64,000 nucleotides of DNA from Salvelinus alpinus (Eukaryota; Chordata; Actinopteri; Salmoniformes; Salmonidae): assembly GCF_045679555.1 (NCBI RefSeq), contig NC_092094.1:19739905-19803904 (forward strand). Direction: 5' to 3'. A program made the position numbers and the translations under genes. Position 1 is the stretch's first letter; every line of letters starts with the position of its first letter. This document shows positions 1 through 13,400 of the stretch, piece after piece. The notes below the pieces were generated by a model that saw only the letters and a list, made by a program, of their open reading frames with translations, did no database searches and had not been told where the DNA came from.

Positions 1-1414
1 TGAATTTCATATTCATTTGTTCAACACAAGTCGTGTTCAAGAGGGATATTAGGTTTAAGATTTAAATATAAAACTTGAAATCAAGTAGTCATCTTTCATC
101 TGTTGAGACTATAAAATCAGAAGGAGAAATTAGTTTAATCTTGAATCAATTTATGCTCTCATTCCCAACTCCCCCAGTCTAACTTCACAGGGACTGCCTT
201 TCTTCAGCTACCCTGTCCTCAACCCCGATGTTTTGCCCCTCGGCTGGCCCAAACTTCCCACCCAGCACTGCCTTGCCATTCCGCTGTAACCCCATAGCGT
301 GCCTACCTTGTACAGAGACTTACAAAGCGTCTGCTGGCTTCTTCCCACTACTACCTAACCTTCTCTTGAAGGGGTCAGCTCCCTCTATTTCTCAAGTCAG
401 AGTGGAGGTCTGTCCACAACTTGAAGAGTAGGAATGACACATGCCAGCCCTGCCACAGACAATCAACATAGGCAACATTCCCACTAAGGGAAACATATCT
501 TCCTGTTAGTTGGGTACAATGTGAATCTAAAACTAAAATCTACACTGTAGGCCTCAGGTGTCAAGAGTACAAAAATAACACTTTTTTTTTTACTGGGCAC
601 CTAAGTCTGGAGCATGAAATGTGAACACTTGATCCAAGTGAAAAAGTAGTAGTGGTTCCAGCTTTGTTGTGTTCACTGGTCAGTGGATTCCCACAGCTTA
701 CTTGGTCAATGTCAAAACTAAAGATGCACGCAACTCACTTCTGTTTAGCCAAGTGTACAAAATACAACCATGTGTGGTTTGGGGTAGTTGTGTGGAGAGA
801 CAAATGACCATAGATGGTTTTGTTCCATTGAATGCAAATGTGTGTTAGATAATAGGTATGCAAATGATCTGAAATGTACCTGGAAACTGAGTATTTGGAA
901 AGTACAGTATGGATGTAAAATCCCCATCTTGGCAATTTGAGACCAGAATACATAATGTAAACTGCATCGTTGTGGTTTTGGACACGTTAATAAAATGGTT
1001 CTCCCTTACATTTTATTACTCTTAAGTTTATTTTAAATGGATCTCTATGCATAAAACAAACCAAAAGGCATTTAACAAAAACAAAAGGGGATTTATCCCT
1101 TTTGAGGAAGCCATGTATTGTTACAGAAATCATTTAAGCACAATGTGGAAGTGAAAACAGCAGACGATGCATGATACTTCTCCATCCCTTTCAGTATCAG
1201 AACTTGTCAAATAAAGCACTGAAGTTTCCAAATCCAGTGGCAAACACTTTCATATCTTTTCACAAAAATGATTGGAAGTTATACATTTACGGAGCAGCTT
1301 GTTAAGAAAATGAATGTGCCCCTGAACTAAATGTCCCACTCACTACTGATTGGTAATCAGGCTCAGTGTACGTCCTGAGTGGGGAGTCCGTAGAGTTTGG
1401 GGTCTGTTTTGAAG
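1..1414. other. 3' flank of BID, no gene seen
   Basis: No coding region or clear repeat is recognised here. On the minus strand the BID stop codon lies at 1415-1417, so part of this stretch should be BID 3' UTR. A minus-strand AATAAA (plus TTTATT at 1012-1017) about 400 bases past the stop is a plausible polyadenylation signal. The small open frames here have no similarity I recognise. Confidence 0.5.
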
Positions 1415-4400
1415 TCACCTGGCCACGGTAGGGTTTATGAACTGAACTGCTGTGCTGAACAGATTACGGAGCAGCAGGGGGGCGTGCTCACACACCCCCT
1501 TCACCAGGGTCAGAGTGAGGGCCATGATCACCTTCTCCTGTGGTAGATAGTCCAGCACGGGGCCCAGGCCCTGCTTCTTCACCCACTCCACTTCCAGGGC
1601 TAGGTGGTGCTTCCACAGCTGAGGAAACACACAGACATCAGACTCGTGACATACTTATGGATTAATCTTATACCCGTTACTAGATTATATTTTATAACCC
1701 CTGTGGTTTCAATTCACAGCAGCAACACCATGATTTGGACATACATTCCATATCTACACTGAACAAAAATCTAAATGCAACATGCAAAAATTAACAGTTT
1801 TACTGAGTTACAGTTCATAAGGAAATCAATCAATTGGATTTCACATGACTGGGCAGGGGAGCAGCCACCCACCAGGGAGCCAGGCCCAGCCTGTAATAAA
1901 GGGCTTTATTACTGACAGAAATACGCCTCAGTTTCATCAGCTGTCCAGGTGGCTGGTCTCAGACGATCCCAAGAAGAAGCCAGATGAGATCCTGGGCTGG
2001 CATGGTTACATGTGGTCTGAGATGGTTGGATGTACTGCCAAATTCTCTAAAAATGACATTGGAGGTGGCTTATTGTAGAGAAATTAACATTAAGTTCTCT
2101 GGCAACAGCTCTAGTGGACATTCCTGCAGTCAGCATGCCAATTGCACGCTTTCTTACAACATGAGACATCTGTGGTGTTGTGTGACAAACTGCACATTTT
2201 AGAGGCCTTTTATTGTTCCCAGCAGAAGGTGTACCTGTGTAATGATGCTGTTTACAGTGATTTGCAAAAGTATTCACCCCATTGGCATTTTTCCTATTTT
2301 GTTGCTTTACAACCTGGAATTAAAATTAATTTTTGTGGGGGATTTGTATCATTTGATTTACACAACATGCCTACCACTTTGAAGATGCAATTTTTTGTGT
2401 GTGAAACAAACAAGAAATAAAGACAAAAAAACAGAACTTGAGCAGGCATAACTATTCACCCCCCCAAAGTCAATACTTTGTAAAGCCACCTTTTGCAGCA
2501 ATTACAGCTGCAAGTCTCTTGGGGTATGTCTCTAGAAGCTTGGCACATCTAGCCACTGAGATTTTCGTCCATTCTTCAAAGCGAAACTGCTCCGGCACCT
2601 TCAAGTTGGATTGGTTCCGCTGGTGTACAGCAATCTTTAGGTCATACCACAGATTCTCAATTGGATTGAGGTCTGGGCTTTGACTAGGTCATTCCAATAC
2701 ATTTAAATGTTTCCCATTAAACCACTCGAGTGTTGCTATAGCAGTATGCTTAAGGTCATTATCCTGCTGGATGGTGAACCTCCGTCCCAGTCTCAAATCT
2801 CTGGAAGACTGAAATAGGTTTCCCTCAAGAATTTCCCTGTATTTAGCACCATCCATCATTCCTTCAATTCTGACCAGTTTCCCAGTACCCGCCGATGAAA
2901 AACATCACATCATGATGGTGTTCTCGGGGTGATGAGAGGTGTTGGGTTTGCGCCAGGCATAGCGTTTTCCTTGATGGCCAAAAATATAAATTTTAAGCTC
3001 ATCTAACCAGAGTACCTTCTTCCATATGTTTGGGGAGTCTCCCACATGCCTTTTGGTGAACACCAAACATGTTTGCTTATTTTTTTCTTTAAGCAATGGC
3101 TTTTCTGGCCACTCTTCCGTAAAGCCCAGCTCTGTGGAGTGTATGGCTTAAAGTGGTCCTATGTACAGATACTCCAATCTCCGATGTGGAGCTTTGCAGC
3201 TCCTTCAGGATTATCTTTGGTCTCTTTGTTGCCTCTCTGATTAATGCCCTCTTTGCCTGGTCTGTGAGTTTTGGTGGGCAGCCCTCTCTTGGCAGGTTTG
3301 TTGATATATTCTTTAATAATGGATTTAATGGTGCTCCGTGGGATGTTTAAAGTTTCAGATATTTTTTTATAACCCAACCCTGATCTGTACTTCTCCACAA
3401 CTTTGTCTCTGACCTGTTTGGAGAGCTCCTTGGTCTTCATGGTGCCCCTTGCTTAGTGGTGTTGCAGACTCTGGGGCCTTTCAGAACAGGTGTATATATA
3501 CACTTAGATCATGTAACACTTAAAGTCCACCTCTGTGCAATCGAACTAATTATGTGACTTCTGAAGGTAATTGGTTGCACCAGATCTTTAGGGGCTTCTT
3601 AGCAAAGGGTTGAATACATATGCATGCACCACTGTTCAGATTTTTTTTTAAACAAGTTTTTCCCCCTTTCAATTCACCAATTTGGACTATTTTGTGTATG
3701 TCCATTTCATGAAATCCAAATAAAAATCTATTTAAATTACAGGTTGTAATGCAACAAAATAGCATTTTTCCTCAGGGAGATGAATACTTTCGCAAAGCAC
3801 TTTAGTATTTAATTAGGATCCCAATTAGCCGCTGCAAAAGCATCAGCTACTCTTCCTGGGGTCCACATGAAACATGACATACAGAACATTATTAGCCAAG
3901 GACTGAAACACATACATTTAAAATGTCACACAGCCTGCACATCAGTACATACTAGACGTCGACCGATTAATCGGAATGGCCGATTTTAATTATGGCCGAT
4001 TTCAAGTTTTCATAACAATTGGAAATCTGTATTTTCGGACACCGATTTGGCCGATTTTTTTATTTTCTTATTTTCCCCCACCTTTATTTAACTAGGCAAG
4101 TCAGTTAACACATTCTTATTTTCAATGACGGCCTAGGAACGGTGGGTTAACTGCCTCATTCAGGGGCAGAACGACGGATTTTTACCTTGTCAGCTCGGGG
4201 GATTCAATCTTGCAACCTTACAGTTAACTAGTCCAACGCTCTAACCACCTGATTACATTGCACTCCACGAGGAGCCTGCCTGTTACGCGAATGCAGTAAG
4301 CCAAGGTAAGTTGCTAGCTAGCATTAAACTTATCTTATAAAAAACAAAAATCAATCAATCATAATCACTAGTTAACTACACATGGTTGATGATATTACTA

Positions 4401-7400
4401 GTTTATTTAGCGTGTCCTGCGTTGCATATAATCGATGCGGTACGTATCGTTGCTCCAACGTGTACCTAACCATAAACATCAATGCATCAATACACAGAAG
4501 TATATATTTTTAAACCTGCATATTTAGCTAAAAGAAATCCAGGTTAGCAGGCAATATTAACCAGGTGAAATTGTGTCACTTCTCTTGCGTTCATTGCGCG
4601 CAGAGTCAGGGTATATGCAACAGTTTGGGCCGCCTAATTTGCCAGAATTTTACGTAATTATGACATAACATTGAAGGTTGTGCAATGTAACAGGAATATT
4701 TAGACCTATGGATGCCACCCGTTAGATAAAATAGAATAAACGTCTTGTTTTCGAGATGATAGTTTCCGGATTCGACCATATTAATGACCTAAGGCTCGTA
4801 TTTCTGTGTGTTATTATGTTATAACTCAGTCTATGATTTGATAGAGCAGTCTGACTGAGCGATGGTAGGCACCAAGAGGCTCGTAAGCATTCATTCAAAC
4901 AGCACTTTCGTGCGTTTTGCCAGCAGCCCGTCGTTGTGCTTCAAGCATTGCGCTGTTTATGACTTCAAGCCTATCAACTCCCGAGATTAGGCTGGTGTAA
5001 CCGATGTGAAATGGCTAGCTAGTTAGTGGGGTGCGCACTAATAGCGTTTAAAACGTCACTCGCTCTGAGACTTGGAGTAGTTGTTCCCCTTGCTCTGCAT
5101 GGGTAACGCTGCTTCGAGGGTGGCTGTTGTTGATGTGTTCCTGGTTCGAGCCCAGGTAGGAGCGAGGACAGGGACGGAAGCTATACTGTTACACTGGCAA
5201 TACTGAAGTGCCTATAAGAGCATCCAATAGTCAAAGGTTAATGAAATACAAATGGTATAGAGACAAATAGTCCTATAATAACTGCAACCTAAAACTTCTT
5301 ACCTGGGAATATTGAAGACTCATGTAAAAAGGAACCACCAGCTTTCATATGTTCTCATGTTCTGAGCAAGGAACTTAAACGTTAGCATTCTTACATGGCA
5401 CATATTGCACTTTTACTTTCTTCTCCAACACTTTGTTTTTGCATTATTTAAACCAAATCGAACATGTTTCATTATTTATTTGAAGCTAAATTGATTTTAT
5501 TGATGTATTATATTAAGTTAAAATAAGTGTTCATTCAGTATTGTTGTAATTGTCATTATTACAAATAAATAAATAAAAAAGGAGGACACTATGTACTGCA
5601 CCGACACAAATGACTGCTGATTGATTGAAAGAAATTGATAAGAAGAATGTGGGAGCTGTACTGTTAGATTTCAGTGCAGCCTTTGATATTAAGTTAAAAT
5701 AAGTGTTCATTCAGTATTGTTGTAATTGTCATTATTACAAATAAATATAAATAAATAAAAATCAGCCGATTATTCGGTATCAGCTTTTTTTGGTCCTCCA
5801 ATAATCGGTATCGGTGTTGAAAAATCATAAATCGGTCGACCTCTAGTACATACACACAATATCTAGGTCTAATACATAAATACAGTGCAAATTACAATAC
5901 ATTATGTATAAAATGGCTGTGTCTCTTCACAGCCCCTTTGTGGGGTAAGGTTGTAGCGGTATTTATTAGAGGGGTAAAGATAAAGATTTTGTTCGGGCGG
6001 CAAGCAGGTATTAACCATGCCGAAAGGAAAAGAGTAGAATAGAGAGAGTACCACTACCAGACCCACACACATCAGCAGAAGAGACTGCCTAGAGTGTAGC
6101 CTGTTTGCCAGAGGAGAGAAAAGAGAAGATGCACCATATAACACCCACGTCACAGCACAGGGGTAACCCCACCAATAATACCTCATATAATAATGGCAGA
6201 GCAATTGAACGGCAACTTCATAAAAACAATTTACAAGAAAGAACCCAGTCATGAACAGAGGATTTGCAATAATCTGTATTACCTTCCAGTGCAGGAGTGT
6301 GGAGGCTGTTCATAGACAAAACAAGGCCTTAAAATGTCCACAATCTTCTCGGCCACATGTCATTAGTACACACCACCTCAATACAGTTCAACTAACAATA
6401 CACAACTTGCAAGCAACCTCCCTTTTAACTAAAATATCAACCCAAGTACTTCTGGCAGGGCAATAATAGTCCAGCGCTAATGAACATCAACGGGAAGTGC
6501 ATTTGAAAAATAGAAAGTCTTCTGCAGTGTAAAGCACTGGAACGATAGAGGGAAGATAAAGAGAGAGAGCAAGAGAGATCTTAGCTGTTGACTTCAGGCT
6601 TGCAGTGGTACTGTCTGATGGTTTGTATGTCAAAGCTTCGCAACAATGTCTACTGATCCATAACCGGTGAGGTCCCAAACGATAACAACCACGACCTAGT
6701 GCGGTCACACCGATGATTAGTTTATAAAGTGTTTAACTCAAACACGCTAAAAATAAACAAAGACTTCTGCAGCATAGCACACACAATCAAACTGTCGCGC
6801 CAACCAAGAGCGCCTTCCCAGAGAGCTGAAAGAGCCGTCTTTATCTTCTCCTTCCTTACTGCAGATGCGCTCTTAAAGTGGCAACGCACGGTAAAGGATT
6901 GCGCCACAGGGTGTTATTTTAAAAGGTTTTGTTGCTAGCTTGAGTTACCTGGGGTGGCAGAGCGTTCATAGTAGTCATGGCTCTATTTAATACTGTGTGT
7001 TTCCCAGCCTCTGTTCTGGACCTGAAGAGACCTCTGGTTGCATGTCTTGTACCAATGAGTGTCTGAACTGTGTGCCAACTGCTTGAACAGACAACTTCAA
7101 CTCATCAACACCTCACACAAAGACCAATAGTGATGCAGTCAATCTCTCCTCAACTTTGAGCCAGGAGACTTAATCTGTTTGAACATTTTTACCCCTTTTT
7201 CTCCACAATTTTGTGATATCTAATTGGTCGTTACAGTCTTGTCCCATCGCTGCAACTCCAGTACGGACTCGGGAGAGGCGAAGGTCGAGAGCCATGCGTC
7301 CTCTGAAACATGACCCTGCCAAGCCGCGCTGCTTCTTGACACACTGCTCGCTTAACCTGGAAGCCAGCCGCACCAATGTGTCAGAGGAAACACCGTACAG

Positions 7401-10400
7401 CTGGCGACCGAAGTCAGCTAGAGTGCGATGGGACAAGGACATCCCGGCCGGCCAAACCCTCCCCTAACCCGGACGATGCTGGGCCAATTGTGCGACGCCT
7501 CATGGGTTTCCCAGTTGCGGCCGGCTGCGACAGCCTGGTATCGAACCCGGGTCTTTAGTGACGTCTCTAGCACTGCGATGCAGTGCCTTAGACCACTACG
7601 CCACTCAGGAGGCCGAGCAAGGAAAGACTTACATGCATGTTACTGACACTTTCCCTCTGTGTACATCTAAGAGCGATATGTGCGGTTTGTTCTGGACCAA
7701 CTGCAATTTACGTATGTCGTTCTTTGCCGTGACCACACAGCTGGGCAGTAGTCCAGGTGCAACAGAACTTGACCCAGTTGGACATGTTTGGTCGACTGAG
7801 ATGTCAAGAAGGCAGAACGCCCTATCACGAACAGACCTCTTCCCATTTTAGCAACCATTAAGTGTATACAGTGAGGGAAAAAAGTATTTGATCCCCTGCT
7901 GATTTTGTACGTTTGCCCACTGACAAAGAAATGATCAGTCTATAATTTTAATGGTAGGTTTATTTGAACAGTGAGAGACAGAATATCAACAAAAAAATCC
8001 AGAAAAACGCATGTCAAAAATGTTATGAATTGATTTGCATTTTAATGAGGGAAATAAGTATTTGACCCCTCTGCAAAACATGACTTAGTACTTGGTGGCA
8101 AAACCCTTGTTGGCAATCACAGAGGTCAGACGTTTCTTGTAGTTGGCCACCAGGTTTGCACACATCTCAGGAGGGATTTTGTCCCACTCCTCTTTGCAGA
8201 TCTTCTTCAAGTCATTAAGGTTTCGAGGCTGACGTTTGGCAACTCGAACCTTCAGCTCCCTCCACAGATTTTCTATGGGATTAAGGTCTGGAGACTGGCT
8301 AGGCCACTCCAGGACCTTAATGTGCTTCTTCTTGAGCCACTCCTTTGTTGCCTTGGCCGTGTGTTTTGGGTCATTGTCATGCTGGAATACCCATCCACGA
8401 CCCATTTTCAATACCCTGGCTGAGGGTTTGACGGTACATTTGACGGTACATGGCCCCGTCCATCGTCCCTTTGATGCGGTGAAGTTGTCCTGTCCCTTTA
8501 GCAGAAAAACACCCCCAAAGCATAATGTTTCCACCTCCATGTTTGACGGTGGGGATGGTTTCTTGGGGTCATAGGCAGCATTCCTCCTCCTCCAAACACG
8601 GCAAGTTGGGTTGATGCCAAAGAACTCCATGTTGGTCTCATCTGACCACAACACGTTCACCCAGTTGTCCTCTGAATCATTCAGATGTTCATTGGCAAAC
8701 TTCAGACGGGCATGTATATGTGCTTTCTTGAGCAGGGGGACCTTGCGGGCGCTGCAGGATTTCAGTCCTTCACGGCATAGTGTGTTACCAATTGTTTTCT
8801 TGATGACTATGGTCCCAGCTGCCTTGAGATCATTGACAAGATCCTCCTGTGTAGTTCTGGGCTGATTCCTCACCGTTCTCATGATCATTGCAACTCCACG
8901 AGGTGAGATCTTGCATGGAGCCCCAGGCTGAGGGAGATTGACAGTTCTTTTGTGTTTCTTCCATTTGCGAATAATCACAGAAACTGTTGTCACCTTCTCA
9001 CCAAGCTGCTTGGCGATGGTCTTGTAGCCCATTCCAGCCTTGTGTAGGTCTACAATCTTGTCCCTGACATCCTTGGAGAGCTCTTTGGTCTTGGCCATGG
9101 TGGAGAGTTTGGAATCTGATTGATTGATTGCTTCTGTGGACAGGTATCTTTTATACAGGTAAGAAACTGAGATTAGGAGCACTCCTTTTAAGAGTGTGCT
9201 CCTAATCTCCGTTCGTTACCTGTATGAAAGACACCTGGGAGCCAGAAATCTTTTTGATTGAGAAGGGGTCAAATACTTATTTCCCTCATTAAAATGCAAA
9301 TCAATTTATAACATTTTTGACATGCATTTTTCTGGATATTTTTGTTGTTATTCTGTCTCTCACTGTTCAAATAAACCTACCATTAAAATTATAGACTGAT
9401 AATTTCTTTGTCAGTGGGCAAACGTACAAAATCAGCAGGGGATCAAATACTTTTTTCCCTCACTGTATGTCTTGACCATGACAGCTTGCTATCTAGGGTT
9501 ACACCCAGCAGTTTAGTCTCCTCAACTTGCTCAATAGCCACATGAAATTATAGAGCTAAAACAAGGTTTAGCATTTAGCGAAAGATTTGTCCCAAAAATG
9601 ATACTTTTAGTTTTTGAGAAATTTAACACCAGCCTATTGCTAGTTACCCATTCTAAAACTGACTGGAGCTCTATGTTAAGGGTGTCAGTTATTTATTTTA
9701 CTGTTGCAGCTGACATGTATACTGTTGAGTCATCAGCGTACATAGACACACAGGCTTTATTCAAGGTCGGTGGAAGGTCAATGGTAAAAACAGAAAACAA
9801 TAATGGCCCTAGCCGGCTCGGCTGCCCTGCGGTACACCACACTCAACTGAATTTGCATGCGAGAAGCTTCCATTAACAAACATCCTCTGTTTTCTATTAG
9901 ATAGGTAACTAAATCCATTATAAAGGCAGAGGATGCAAATCCATAACACCTAAGTTTTTTTCAGCAATAGGTTAGGATCAATGACATCAAAAGCTGCACT
10001 GAAGTATAAAAAAATTGCTTCCACAATCTTCTTACTATCAATTTCTTTCAGCCAATCATCAGTCATTTGTGTCAGTGCTGAACATGTTGAGCCCTTCCCT
10101 ATAAGCATGCTGAAAGTCTGTTAACTGTTTTCTGTAAAATAACTATTTGATCAAACAATTTTTCCCAAAGGTTTGCTAAGCACTTAACAGGCTGATTGGT
10201 CGGCTGTTTGAACCATTGAAGGGTGCTCAGCTATTCTTGGGTAGTGGAATGACCTTTGCCTCCCTCCATGTCTGAGGGCACACACTGTTTTCCAGACTAA
10301 AATTGAAGATGTTGCAAACAGGAGTCACAATGTATTCCACAACCAACCTCAGCAATTTACCATCCAGGTTTTCAGTACCGGGTGGTTTGTCCTTATTTAT

Positions 10401-13400
10401 AGATGGCAATAAAAATGTTTTGCTTCTTCCACACCCACAAACTAGTGCTTGTCTTTCATTATTTGGTCCATTATGCATGAATATGAAGGCACGGCCTTTG
10501 TTGTTTGCATGTCATAACTAAATTTGCTGATCTTGTCAACAAAAAAGTTATTAAAGTAGTTGGCAATGTCAAAGGGTTTTGTTATGAACAAGCCATCTGC
10601 CTCAATGAAGGATGGAGCCGGACTTTGCTTTCTTGCCTAGGATTTAGTTTAAAGTACTCCAGAGTTTTTTACCATCATTCTTTATATAATTTATCTTTGT
10701 TACATAGTATAGTTTCTTCTTTTTGTTTAGTGATCTCAATTTACTGTATGTTTGCCAGTCTGCTGTGTTGTCAGACTTATTTGCCTCATCCCTCAACCAT
10801 ACAATTTGTCATCTATCCAGGGGGATTTCCCAGCTTCTTGATATGCCACACCTGTTAGGTGGATGGATTATCTTGGAAAAGGAGAAATGCTCACTAACAA
10901 GGATGTAATCAAAATTGTGCACAAAATGTGAGAGAAATAAGCATTTTGTGCGTATGAAAAAAATAAATCGAGGATCTTTTATTTCAGCTCATGAAACATG
11001 GGACCAACACTTCACATGTTGCCTTTATATTTTTGTTCAGTATAGTTCTGAGCAATCCAAGTAACAAGGATTCCAGAAACTTACCCCAATGGAATACTTC
11101 TGCAGTTTCTTGGTCAGATTCTCAGCAGCCTGGGCCATCACACTACGCTCAAGCTGATCAGCTATTTCAATCAGCCCTGCAGCAACACCTCTGAGGGCTT
11201 CTTCATCGGCAGGGTTATCTGGAGGGCAAAGAGCATGTTAGTCAAAATCATATTGAATATGAACAGCTACAAAGTATCCACATTTTGATGTCAACACAGT
11301 ATCATTTTCAATCACTTACACAACGGTTCAACCCAGATGTGCCAGATCCCTGTCACATAGTACAATAAAGCTAAGATGTCCAGCAGTATATATACTGCCC
11401 CTTTTCTAATATCCTTTTCATATACAGACAAAAATCCCACTATTTTACCATGCCAGCTTTTTTACATATCTGAAAGGGGTAGGGGGTAAAAACCATGGGG
11501 CAATTCCACAGTAACAGAATGCTGGGACTCAGATGTTTCACTTTAAAATGTATGCCAAACAAAAACCAATGATTGCAAAGTTAAACAAACCATACAAGTC
11601 ATCCTTGTGCATAGAGTTGTATGGTTTGTTGAACTTTGTAATCATTGTTTTTTTTTGGCATCGTCTCAGAATCATTATTTTACCATGAAATTGCCCCATG
11701 GTAAAATAAAACCCACATAAAGACCTAGTCATGATTCCTGCATTTTCACAGACCCTGTAACCAAAACACAGGTATCGGGTCTGTGTGAATGGTTCTCTGC
11801 TTTTTTGTTGTTGTGTGAACTCATTAACATACATTTGTTTTAAACCCAGTGCAGTAAAAATGAGGTTTTACTGTGTTTTGTATCATATTGCACAACAGCT
11901 GATTAAACTAAAGCTCTAAAATTGTGAAAGAAATGTATCAGTGTTGTTTCCTGATTGTATTTTCAACCAGCAACTATCTACACAGGACCTTCTAAATCAG
12001 CAGGTTTGCATGGGCGGAAGTTCCGGCTTTCCAAGGTGACATCACCATGTGGTAAATTGGTTAATAGACCAATAACAAAAATAGTTCCAAAGCTCTCTGC
12101 TAATCTATTATAGTAAGGACCTTAATGGGTTATGAACGAGGAATTCTCAAAACAGTTCTAAGATGTGGGATGTGAAATCTTTGATGCTCAATATCTCAGA
12201 ACTATGCTATGTGCAGATTGAACCTTGGTCACAAAGTGTCTTTCTTTCTGAATGACACAACTGGTGACAGGTTTCAAATGCACCTTGGTAAATTAGTTAC
12301 CTTAACATGACTCAGGGAATAAGTATGGGCTTGATTGACCAATACAAGTTTGATTCGACATTGTTTTGTGCTTAAATCCAGATTAAACAAGCAGAATATA
12401 GGTAACTGGAAGGTCATGAGTTGTTGGTCTGTGTGCTTTGCAAACATGGTATCAGAATTAATCCCCAGCTGGGTGCCTTACACTAATTTCAGACAGACGA
12501 TGTAAGACAATGTTTTTAAACAGACCCTTATTGACCACGTATTTTCTGGTATACCCCTTTTATACATTCAGTGAGTAACTGGCAAATTGGGAGGTTTGGG
12601 GGGTGTTGTTAAACGATGGGGTCTGTTTGCATTACAAATTAGGGAGGTGTTAAAGGCCCAATGCAGCTGTTTTTATATACATATCAAAACATTTATGGGT
12701 AACAATTAGTACCTTACTTTAAAAAGGTACCTAAAGTGCAGAGTATCAAAATCCTGAGACATTTGTAAATCTGTTTTTTGGGGGATGCAATTGTAGATAG
12801 AACCTTATGGTTCTGAAATGTCAATCTGGGTTTGAGGTTCTGACACTTATGAATTAGACATGTTGAGTTAAGAAAACTGTAGCTATTTGAATACATAAAT
12901 GATAGTGTTATTCTATTTTACTAAGATAGAACACTATCAAATACATTAAGAAATGTATTATGATCATCAGCTGAATTACTGTCACTGAACAATGATGTGA
13001 CAACATCATTTACTTTAAGTTTTCTGACTTGTTTTTTGCTTGAGTGGCATTATTGCTGGCTTGACTAGCCTGCCTAGACCATACATAGAGAGAGATGGCA
13101 AAGACGTGTGTATTTGTTCAGGCTTGTGATTAAAGATAGATAGATAGATAGAACCTTATAGCACCAAATTCAAATTGGTTTATACAGATAGAGCTTTCCA
13201 GTTTTTTCACTTTAAGATGTACTATGCAGAAATCACTCTGCCATTTCCTGGTGTAGAGAATCATTGTACCATCTAAACTGCTGTGAGATATTTTCCGTAA
13301 CCAAAAATAGTATTTTCAGCTGTTTGAAGTTACAAAAGTACAAAAACAAAAGTAAAAGAAGCAAAAACGAAACTTGAGAACGGGAAGCATAGAAGTAGCA

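Larger units (their letters stand above)
3953..5845. mobile_element. Non-autonomous hAT-type element with 8-bp target duplication
   Basis: The element starts TAGACGTCGACCGATT and ends with AATCGGTCGACCTCTA, an inverted repeat. It is flanked by an exact 8-bp direct repeat gtacatac (3945-3952 and 5846-5853). An 8-bp duplication with such ends is typical of the hAT superfamily. No transposase is seen. It contains a HpaI-like SINE (4081-4258), a solo LTR (4996-5193) and a scrap of LINE reverse transcriptase (about 5630-5690). It sits inside the LINE tail in the BID intron. Confidence 0.75.
3803..10842 (-). mobile_element. RSg-1-like LINE, minus orientation, heavily interrupted
   Basis: The LINE 3' end lies near 3806 (the segment beginning ttaattaggatccc followed by ctactcttcctggggtccac is characteristic of a salmonid LINE tail) and the coding part lies towards 10842. 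Minus-strand peptides such as [20 protein letters not shown] and [16 protein letters not shown] (10478-10227) are the start of the reverse transcriptase domain. Frames are broken throughout. The LINE is interrupted by a hAT element (3953-5845), an unrecognised block (about 5920-6910), a SINE (7185-7614) and a Tc1 element (7869-9465). Family assignment is from remembered sequence likeness, not a search. Confidence 0.65.
1757..11042 (-). mobile_element. Tc1-like element split by about 8.6 kb of later insertions
   Basis: The ends read CACTGAACAAAAAT on the left and the matching inverted repeat ending TTTTTGTTCAGTA on the right, each next to TA, the Tc1 target. The same family recurs at 28692-34288, which allows the two halves (1757-2254 and about 10843-11042) to be recognised as one element. 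The left half read on the minus strand contains a piece of a transposase N-terminal helix-turn-helix ([20 protein letters not shown], in 2047-2277). The halves are separated by a Tc1 element and a LINE that itself carries further insertions. The whole nest lies in the last intron of BID. Confidence 0.75.

Noticed and set aside
5902-6252. A 116-codon minus-strand frame with hydrophobic stretches.
   Set aside because: It lies in the unrecognised insert in a LINE tail, has no family likeness and no splice or start context.
7213-7646. Several overlapping open frames on both strands of about 60-100 codons.
   Set aside because: They lie in a tRNA-derived SINE, which is GC-rich and lacks coding function. 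The same holds for the frames at 56248-56615.
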